Below, in pieces: positions 19,901 through 27,099 of a stretch of DNA of 27,099 nt (position 1 is the first letter of the stretch; the number at the start of each line of letters is the position of its first letter). A program made the position numbers and the translations under genes. The notes below the pieces were generated by a model that saw nothing but the letters and a program-made list of their open reading frames with translations, ran no database searches and had not been told where the DNA came from. Source of the stretch: Paramacrobiotus richtersi (Eukaryota; Tardigrada; Eutardigrada; Parachela; Macrobiotidae); NCBI GenBank assembly GCA_034698045.1, contig JAQGAU010000494.1, forward strand, positions 1 through 27,099, given 5' to 3'.

Positions 19901-22882
19901 TGTCAAAACTTAAACACTTCGCGTTTGTTTCATCTTAAGCCAGTTTTGTCTATCGATGAACCAAAAGAAAGCTCAAAATCTGATAAGATTTATGAATCCA
20001 GGCAAGTGCGGATTCATGGCATCTGAAGGAAACACGGTGCGGTTCTGTTTAGCATGGATCCTTACGGCAGGAGCCAGAACCGTTGAAAGTTAGGCCGTAG
20101 AAACACACAGCATATGCAAATGCGTCGTATATCCTTCACCCGCCATGAAACTGGACCTGTTTGGTATCATAATTCTTAGCAGATTTGGAGCTTTCTTTTG
20201 CTCCATCGCGAGGCAATATTGACTCGGAATGAAACAAGCGTGAGGTGTTTCAGTTTTGTCAGATTTTGGGCGCAAAAAGCGTAGCGGTGCGAAGCTAGCT
20301 GTGTGCTAACAGTGATTTTCCCCCCGCAGTAATATGATTTCCGCTGCAGCAAAAGCATTGGGGGGAAGGGTAGCATATTACGACCAGCGTAAAAAAGGTA
20401 GCATACTGAGCCCGTGTTGTCGAAGTATAGCATTCATACTTGGTGGTTGACAAGCGAGCTTCTGGTGCAAATACCCGCAAATGGGCTCGTTCAATGGCGG
20501 AAAAGGTAGGGACGAGTTGGCCCAGTTGGACAGGTTGTGGTAGACGATCCACGACTGCTGGACGCCAGTCTTTTCTATCAGCCGCTGTACCAATCAAGAG
20601 TAGTGTGGATGTGACCCGCCAATGGAAACGGTTGCGACTGATGCTAGGTATCACATGCGTAACATGTGATATGGGCTTTATACCTCGCGAGTGCCCGAGG
20701 GAGAAAAGTAAGCCAGAACGAGGTCAGTGCGACGCTGACCCGTGTCATCCACGAAGAAGGTTTTATACTGGTCCACAAACGTTCGATTCAGAAAACGTCG
20801 AGCCAATGCTCGACCATTCCACAGATCGGCAGGGTTTCCTTCGCTAATTGAATCGTTGAGAACCTGAAATGTTACTGACGTGGAAATTAGCGTAACACAA
20901 CCTACCGATTTCATGCAAGTATAGCTCACCGCAGCAAGGGCAGTGAATGCCAAATAACTATCGACGATTGCCATGAAAGGCTGTAAAAGAACGCTTTTAG
21001 CAACCTCCAGTCCGGTATGCTTACAGTGCACAACTGCGACTGGATACCTGGTCCTGCAGGTCATAGCTGAAGTTATACACCTTGCGCGATACGTCAACGA
21101 ACTGCGCTCCCAAGTGCGGATCTGGACCCATATCAATGTCACGCTGCTGCACAACCAGCAGCGACTGGAAGGCTTGAAATGCAACCTGCATCACACAACG
21201 CACTTGCTAAAGGCATTGTGCAAAGCTAAAGGTCATCGGTAACGAACGGAATCGTTATCGTAGTTGTACTGCCAGTGTAGATTTCCCAAAATTTTGAAAC
21301 TGCGCATGGTCTCCACGGCCACGTATACCTGTAGAGGGCACCGTGCAAACGTGCAAGATGCTTACCGTATAAACCAGCATAAATCATTGAATTAAGCGAC
21401 ATACGTATTCTCCATTGGTCATGTTTTTCCCGGCAGCGGTAATCTGTAAATCAGAGAAATTCAAACCAGCAAGCGTTATTGTGTCATATGCTTCAGACGG
21501 AATTTCACGTGTAGGCGCAGATATACTTTTGCATCGCGCCGTAAGAGCTTAATCATTCTAATTAACCATCGAGTTAACCGTCACGCACCAGAAATTCGCG
21601 TAGGAAAGCGGCGTGGCCAAAGAAGAGAACAACTGCGAACCGTACACATGATTCAGTAGGAACCAAGCAACAGAAACTCAACACGGCGTACCGCGACTAG
21701 CTTTGTGTACATCATCCAGAATGGGTGCAAACTGTCCAAACGGTCTACCGGGTTTGGTCGTGATGGTTTGCAACTCATAGACAAACGCGACTGTCCGTTC
21801 TTTCTTAAGTTCGGCCAGCAGATTATTGGCAATAATGGCGTAGACAGGCGGAGAGCCAGTGTCGACGAGAATAAATACGGTGTTCCAGTGGAACCTCTTG
21901 AAGAGCTCCACGTAGAACTCGGCACACTGCGAGGTGGAGAAGTGATTAACGGCGATCCAGGTGGGATTGGCCCGTCGGTTGCTGATCTGCGGGCTGGCTG
22001 ATTGGCTGCAATTAGGGCAGCAGTACCAACGAAGAAAGCTCAGTCTTGATTTAGTGTGCATTAAGGTTATCGTACGTGGAGATCCATAGGGTGTTCCACT
22101 GGCTCATGAAGAAGGGGATTTCGCTGTTTTCTACACAGGCTACAAAAGACAAGTAGCAACTTTATTTTCACAGCCAACTGCGAGTGATACGCGGAAGGCC
22201 AATACTACACATTAGGCCGATAACTGGATAGAGTGTACTGTGCCACTTCCAGCAAACGCGCACTCAATGCTACTTTGTGCCAGTAAGCCAAGTGAGCGTG
22301 TTTTTCCATGTATAAATATCGGCACGACCGTTTTGATGACAGTCACCCGGTATTGTCCAGGATCAAGAAAAATATGTTTTCCTACTCAACGTCCGATAAT
22401 AAAGGGATGCACACACGTAGCACTCTAATTCGCTAGCTAACATTAATTAGGACAGTTCGGGATGTCGTAAGGTCTCGTGTGTGGTACTAAGAATACTTAC
22501 CGTTGTTGAGGTAGATGGTCAGGTCGCTGTCCCGGCGTTGGCAGTAGTGCCAGTCGGCCACCAGTTTAACGGCATCGTTGCCCAGTTCCGGACAGGAGTT
22601 GGGCGGTGGATCTTCCAGGAATGTCAGCGTGATGTTCATCGTGTCGGCGTACTTGGTCTGCACATACTGGGCGCCCAAGCGCATGGCCGGCCCGAGGTAG
22701 ACCAGGGAGCTCAGCCCAATGGGGGCGGTGTAGCCGATGGCCACCACGCTGACATTCAGCTGCGAAGCCCCGATGACTTGGTAGAGATAGAACGCGATAG
22801 CCACCAGACGTGTGACCAGCATCGTAGATTCGTATCGCACTGGACTGTTTTTATCTCGAAGCAGCCTGTAGCCGCTCAACAT
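16968..22882 (-). CDS. Receptor (membrane) guanylyl cyclase, 20 exons, 1116 aa
   Basis: Makes cGMP from GTP in response to an extracellular ligand. Exons: 22882-22501, 22139-22076, 22005-21692, 21632-21589, 21443-21405, 21328-21248, 21185-21048, 20980-20930, 20863-20684, 20584-20440, 19668-19584, 19515-19332, 19258-19142, 19086-18898, 18834-18477, 18378-18012, 17887-17668, 17549-17414, 17339-17291, 17175-16968. All are GT-AG and phases agree throughout. Signal peptide follows Met21 (MLVTRLVAIAFYLYQVIGAS); an alternative start is 22822. The ligand-binding domain spans about 41-475 with seven or so N-glycosylation sequons and KNMTNGEYV. The transmembrane helix is near 485-507. The kinase-homology domain spans about 565-850 (YHGRLSVFNCWVD, WLAPECQL, CWASDPATRP) and lacks the catalytic Lys, HRD and DFG. 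A coiled linker follows. The cyclase domain spans about 914-1116, with metal-binding Asp939 (FTDIYGFT) and Asp983, guanine-selecting Glu979 and Cys1047 (PRYCLFGD), and Asn1054/Arg1058 (INMASRM). It therefore looks active. It lies in the plasma membrane. The ligand is unknown. Confidence 0.96.
19733..20429. mobile_element. Fold-back (long inverted repeat) element in cyclase intron 10
   Basis: The left end reads TATACTTCGACAACACGGGC and the right end is its reverse complement (GCCCGTGTTGTCGAAGTATA). Outer arms of about 130 bp match at roughly 85-90% (for example TACCTTTTTTACGCTGGTCG in both). Weaker pairing continues inward, including AAAAGAAAGCTC near 19965 and 20195, so nearly the whole 697 bp folds on itself with the centre near 20080. 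Terminal TA dinucleotides fit TA-target insertion (Tc1/mariner-type), but no transposase is present. Intron 10 is 771 nt; without the element it would be 74 nt, matching its neighbours. The right end lies only 9 nt inside the intron 10 donor. Confidence 0.87.
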
Positions 22883-23290
22883 TAAGCCTCGTCAGCCACA
22901 ACAGCACAGCGGTTCGTGTAAAGGTCACTGTAGATCGAAGATGCAAAGGCAGTCAAGCGACAAGTAAAAGCGTCAAGGAACAGTACACTTACAGTAGGAT
23001 CCTTCGTCAGCCAGTTTGCTAATAGGTGGAATGTTCCATATGCAGTCTTTGCATGCGGTTCGACAACCTCTTTAAGGCATTTCGGTTCACGTTACTGGAA
23101 CCCGTACGATGAGTCGCCAACGACCATGCATATTGTATTACTAAGGCATTGTGGAGGCAACGAGTATTATTATAACTTATACTCCAAGAGACCATGTTCC
23201 GTTTGTCCGGATTTGGCTCCCTACTCCCCAAACAGTTTTACTTTTGCTACGAGCCAAAAAATCGCTAAATAGGCCGTGGGTGTTTTAGGC
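22883..23290. other. Region upstream of the cyclase gene
   Basis: Presumed 5' UTR and promoter of the minus-strand cyclase. No TATA box or other element can be called. A short minus-strand open frame (23231-23019) has no motif. Confidence 0.4.
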
Positions 23291-23294
23291 GTCC

Positions 23295-23480
23295 TCGATT
23301 TTTAAACAAAATTTTCTCGGATTTCTAAAAAATTTTTCATCTTCGTTTTTTCGAAGACCACAGGGCGATCGCTCCGTACGGCACCGCTATTTTTCCAGCT
23401 GTATCGCATTGCAGCCGGCGCATATGGCAGTCTTGTGTGGCGAGTTATTGCCACGTACGTATTGGCGCGTTCGATTTTCG
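23295..23480 (+). repeat. Diverged dispersed repeat, copy 1
   Basis: Blocks shared in order with 23975-24110: TTTTT(C/T)-rich start, GATCGCTCCGTACGGCACCGC against GATCCCTTAGTACGGCAGCGC, GCAGCCGGCGC against GCAGACGGCGC, then TGGCAGT against TAGCAGT. The two copies are about 680 bp apart. Likely an old non-autonomous transposon. The longest open frame across it (23721-23302, minus) has no recognisable domain. Confidence 0.6.
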
Positions 23481-23559
23481 AACCGAGTTGGGCGTATGCT
23501 GGAAGTGGTTCGATTGAGGCTGTAGCATCTGCAACTTTTTTTACAGAACGCCAGACATG

Positions 23560-23665
23560 CATCCCACGCCCGCAGTGATTTAACATTGAGGGGAATGGGC
23601 GCATATCACGAGACACGTAAAAGCAGTAGCATATGTCATAGCATGAATCGAAGTACAGTACTGTA
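23560..23665 (-). repeat. Diverged relative of the fold-back element end
   Basis: On the minus strand this stretch reads TACTTCGATTCATGCTATGA, then CATATGCTACTGCTTTTACG, ATATGCGCCCATTCCCCTCA and ATG. This parallels TACTTCGACAACACGGGCTC, AGTATGCTACCTTTTTTACG, ATATGCTACCCTTCCCCCCA and ATG at the right end of the intron 10 element. Identity is roughly 70% over about 75-100 bp, so it is an older copy or a related family. Confidence 0.6.
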
Positions 23666-23826
23666 CGCGCTCGATGAAATGACACACAGAGCAGTATATT
23701 CGGAACCATGCGCGTCGACATTTCCTACGCTGTCTAAGCGCACACGTAAAAGTGCAAGTCCAGGTAGGGTGTTGTACACGCACGGGCAAATTTTCGACGC
23801 CTTTCATCGAGCGTGTACAGTAGTTT
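23654..23826. repeat. Short inverted repeat pair
   Basis: AGTACTGTACGCGCTCGATGAAA (split as AGTACTGTACGC and GCTCGATGAAA, near 23658-23680) has its reverse complement, TTTCATCGAGCGTGTACAGTA, near 23803-23823 with one or two mismatches. About 120 bp separate the arms. It adjoins the fold-back relative and may mark the ends of a further small element. Confidence 0.6.
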
Positions 23827-23974
23827 ATATTCAAAGTCGCGTCACTCTGTATCTCCAAAATGACCTGGACAAGGCCTGAACAATTTTCACTGAGGCCAAA
23901 AGTTACAAAAACAGTAAAAAATGGGCGCGTTTGTTACAGTAATTCGCTCGAAACATTAATGTTTTTCTTAGTTC

Positions 23975-24110
23975 TCAATTTTTGAAATTCGGTTTTTCTA
24001 AAAACGACATGGTGATCCCTTAGTACGGCAGCGCTGCCACTCGTGCAGTAATATACTGCAGACGGCGCGTTTAGCAGTTTTTTGTGAACTACTAGCGGTA
24101 CTCGATTAGC
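23975..24110 (+). repeat. Diverged dispersed repeat, copy 2
   Basis: Counterpart of 23295-23480; same block order with a GTACGGCAGCGC core and ATACTGCAGACGGCGCG. The surrounding 24111-24520 has no recognised feature. Confidence 0.55.
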
Positions 24111-24528
24111 TCAACAGTTTGCGACCGCTTCGGGAGGGCTCACATGGGTAACAATACTATGTTTTGGCAGTCTTTGAGCGTTTATAACAGGGTCACTGTA
24201 TCATTTTAAAATTGTTGGCTAATTGGTCACAAAAACTCATAGGCCTACAGCATCATGATATATGTATTTAAGCGCTACCCCCACAATTGACGGTCAGAAT
24301 TTGCGTGGTAACGCCTTACAGCGCATCACACTGAGTGCAACATATAATTTATTAACAATTTTTTATTTATAAATAAAAAATTTCCAAATGTTATTGTGGA
24401 AGTATGTTAAGGTCAAAGCAGTTTTTCTAAGCCTAAAAAAGTATTCAAATGAGGACCACGCTTGAAAATACTGGCAATTTTGATAGTTCGAGGTCCACGC
24501 GTGCCCAATTCCAAACAATTCTCCGTGT

Positions 24529-24557
24529 GCCCAGCGAGGCCGGAGGCCGAGCTGGGC
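24529..24557. other. GC-rich hairpin with tandem G-A mismatches
   Basis: Reads GCCCAGC-GA-GGCC-GGA-GGCC-GA-GCTGGGC. The outer 7-bp and inner 4-bp stems are perfect and the opposed GA/GA would form sheared pairs in RNA or DNA. It stands out in AT-rich surroundings. No function is assigned; it could be a mobile-element terminus or a structural element. Confidence 0.7.
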
Positions 24558-24742
24558 CTTGTAACTCTTAATCCTAAATCTTGAAACCAGTCGCCACCAG
24601 TTTAAGCCTTACCTCATTGCCTGAAACATGGTCAAAAAATATCAATAAATTCATTGCGATGGTGGTCATGTCGACATGAGGTTCCCATTACCGGTTTTTG
24701 GATCACTGATTTTTAGTTTTTCAAAAACTGTCGTTTTTTGCT

Positions 24743-24822
24743 TACCGGGTGGTTTAGCTAATTTAGCACCCTGTTTTCTTAGGCTTTTCTATTAGCCTAA
24801 AAAGTAGCTAAGCAACCCGTTA
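24743..24822. repeat. Imperfect 80-bp hairpin
   Basis: Outer arms TACCGGGTGGTTTAGCTA and TAGCTAAGCAACCCGTTA pair at 15 of 18 positions. The inner arms TTAGGCTTTT and AGCCTAA close around CTATT. Likely a small inverted-repeat relic. Confidence 0.6.
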
Positions 24823-26607
24823 CCCATATCACTGTTATTCATCATCACACGATCTAGAGCGACCAGAATGGGGAAAGCTTTAATTTTCGCTCTTTAGGAA
24901 ATCAGCTTGAAATTAATGAAATAATTTACAAAACTTACAGCTTTAAAAAAATTCAGTTTACAAACACTGCCGTCTGTATTATCTTTGCTCGCTTGCCTGC
25001 AACACTCGCAAACAACAATTTACCTGGTTTAAAACATTTATTGTGCTGCTTGCTAATAATTAAATTACCGGGTTATTAGTATAGCAGATCTTAGCACTTT
25101 TTTCGCCAGCTTCGGCAACGGGCAACTGAATCAGTTTTGACTGTCTAATAAAATCAGAAACAAAAACATCAGAACGGCAGGAATTGCATATTGGTCCATT
25201 ATGCCTGGTTTAGAAGTTTTGCAAAATAAATTAATAAATTAGAAACCCGTGTTAAAGAATTTCGAGTTTGTCATCATAAGTAACTATGGCGAATGTCTAA
25301 TTTGTGTTTGTATTTAGTACTCCATTTTTGCAGATGTTTAGTCTGAAAGTCCTAATGGTGCTTAGTGAGCTTTTAAAATGCTGCGGAAAAGCTTCAAATG
25401 CTTGAATCACCAGAACGTGTGAATTACATTTACGCGTGGGTTACTAATTGTGCCATTAGCTCGGACCGGATTTTTGTTTACAGATTAATTCAACATAAAT
25501 CGCGGAAATGAGCATCAAGCTATGGGTAGGGTTTGGTTTCGATATGTCTCGAAATTCACAGTACACGTAATGCTTGTGCTGCAGTTGTGCACTTGACTGA
25601 AAACCATGATGCCTACGCTAACATGTTAACGAAGAAACAAACCTGAAAGATTACACAAATTTTAGGCGAAGAGGTATACCACGTCTGGTACGCCATGAGA
25701 CTGGCTCCACGTGAACTGGCCTTCTACGGTTGCCAGGCTAACAATGTCGAACGCTATACTGCAGGTTGTGTGGTATATTTTTTCTTATTGTTCGAAAATT
25801 AAAAATCCTCTTCTGTTTACTTTACTTTTGAAAGAATACTCAACCCATTGGTATAAGTATTAGCGAAATCAAGATCGCCATGCACCTGTAACCGTTGTGC
25901 TAGGGTGCAAACTTCCTGAAACTTTCCTCATAAGTAAACACATATAATATATGGCGATTGTTCTGAATCACTTTTAACCCTGCGGTATGTCTTCGAAATT
26001 TGAAAATTAATTCAGAATAAATTAAAATGCTTTTCAAAATTTCAGAAACATACTTCCGGGATTATTCTGTGTCAGAATGATCAGCACCTATATTAGAATT
26101 TACGATGAAAGTTCTAAGAAATTTGGATAGAACACTGAATTGTTTGAGTGGGAAACGTATTTAAACTCTTCACCGCTGTTGCGCCATATCCGGACGTTGC
26201 GCGCACAAACTCATTTTTCGGCACTGTGTATCCATGTTCTCGTTAATAAAAACAATTATGCACCTTTGGCCAACGGTTACAGCTGCGCGGATGTCTTGAT
26301 TTCACTAATAGTTCAAACAACGGGCAGAAAATTACCTTGAGATAAATCGCCTTTATTACCAGCGAGCGCCTTCGGTACAAAAAAAAACAACATAACTTAA
26401 ACACTGTGGCGAAGTTTTCAGGACTTCAAGGTGTCCTTTACTAATAAACTAAGTTAGCTGCCATTATAATCCGCTGTTAATCAAACTTTAGTAACCACCT
26501 TTTACAGTAAAAAAGACGTCGAGTAATTAGTGCGCATAAGACCAGCTTGAAGGCCAAAGTCACAAAACGTACACCAACCAAATTATGTTCATCTGACTGC
26601 AGGAACC
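24823..26607. other. AT-rich non-coding stretch
   Basis: No open frame longer than about 66 codons, and none with a motif, on either strand. No RNA gene, tandem repeat or transposon end that I can support. Confidence 0.5.
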
Positions 26608-26718
26608 CGAAGCCACTCGCTAGTAATTAAGAGAACAATAGCCCATTGTTTCTATATCTAGAGTGAGATATAGAGTATACAATGTAACTGTTCTCTTAAT
26701 CACTAGCGAGCGGCTTCG
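26608..26718 (-). repeat. 111-bp near-palindrome (hairpin MITE or hairpin RNA candidate)
   Basis: The left arm begins CGAAGCCACTCGCTAGTAAT and the right arm, reverse-complemented, begins CGAAGCCGCTCGCTAGTGAT. Both continue TAAGAGAACA, then pair less well through CATTGT and CTATATCT to a loop near 26662. The first arm differences become G-U pairs in a minus-strand transcript, so that strand folds better. It is either a small fold-back element or a hairpin RNA precursor. Confidence 0.7.
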
Positions 26719-26761
26719 AGTAACCATAGCACATTCCCGTTTATCTGATATCTTCAAGCGT

Positions 26762-27099
26762 TAATCATAATTATAATCATCAATATAATCACAGTTATAA
26801 TCATGATTATAATCATAATTATAAAGTTATATTCATAATTATAATCTGAATTATAATCCGAATTATAAGCGTAATTATAATCATAACCATAATTATAATC
26901 CGATATATAATCCTAATTATGATCATAATTATAATCATAATTGTAATCTTAATTATGATCCTAATTATGATCATAATTATAGTTCTAATTAAAATCCTAA
27001 TTATAGTCCTAATTATAATTATATCATAATTATAATCATAATTATAATCATAATTATAATCATAATTATAATCATAATTATAATCATAATTATAATCAT
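26762..27099. repeat. AT-rich microsatellite, 12-bp unit
   Basis: Units of ATAATTATAATC with variants over 26762-27023, then a perfect run from about 27024 to the window end. The ATAATTAT core is self-complementary, so the array can extrude cruciforms. It continues past the right edge. Confidence 0.92.

Noticed and set aside
23302-23721. Minus-strand open frame of 139 codons
   Set aside because: Overlaps diverged repeats related to the fold-back element; similarity to the intron 10 element lies in DNA, with no domain or clear start context.
1-27099. tRNA or rRNA genes
   Set aside because: No cloverleaf with a GTTCGA-type T-arm or rRNA-like segment was found by eye; a covariance-model scan would settle it.

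Overview
The window looks like nuclear DNA of an invertebrate animal. It holds a many-exon receptor-type guanylyl cyclase, a two-exon serpin, short GT-AG introns (mostly 55-145 nt), THAP and USP gene remnants, cut-and-paste transposon relics and satellites. Nothing bacterial is visible. The three-member family that joins one or two Agenet/Tudor-like modules to an F-box-like segment resembles families I associate with tardigrades. A eutardigrade is my best guess, but that is inference.

Layout. 1-801 (minus): N-terminal part of an Agenet/F-box family gene (copy A) with a frameshift, running off the left edge. About 1300-6880: an AT-rich, repeat-laden block with a broken THAP-domain exon (1799-2082), a decayed satellite (about 2205-3130 and 3985-4560), a duplicated segment (3195-3380 and 4630-4800), a 42-bp minisatellite (3490-3900, with a remnant at 6391-6520) and a decayed USP deubiquitinase pseudogene (5205-6427). 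6887-7420: a piggyBac-type MITE between TTAA sites. 8403-9126 (minus): an unrecognised, probably membrane protein. 9270-10749 (minus): F-box family copy B with one in-frame TAG. 11014-11570: a 167-bp tandem repeat. About 11798-12883 (plus): F-box family copy C, also with an in-frame TAG. 13555-15672 (plus): a complete serpin with an inhibitory-type hinge. 16968-22882 (minus): a complete receptor guanylyl cyclase, 20 exons and 1116 codons, whose intron 10 carries a roughly 697-bp fold-back transposon. 22883-27099: repeats, hairpins and an AT-rich microsatellite with no gene I can support.

How the genes relate. The serpin and the cyclase converge on 15673-16967 but have unrelated jobs (protease inhibition; cGMP production at the plasma membrane). 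The three F-box-family copies are a local paralogous cluster in mixed orientation, and each carries at least one reading-frame break. The cyclase and serpin frames are clean over about 4.6 kb of coding sequence, so the breaks in the F-box, THAP and USP sequences are more likely real decay (or recoding) than base-call error. I found no clear new multi-gene system. The most interesting signals are the repeated in-frame TAGs in the F-box family, the fold-back element inside a working gene, and the relic-rich AT block.
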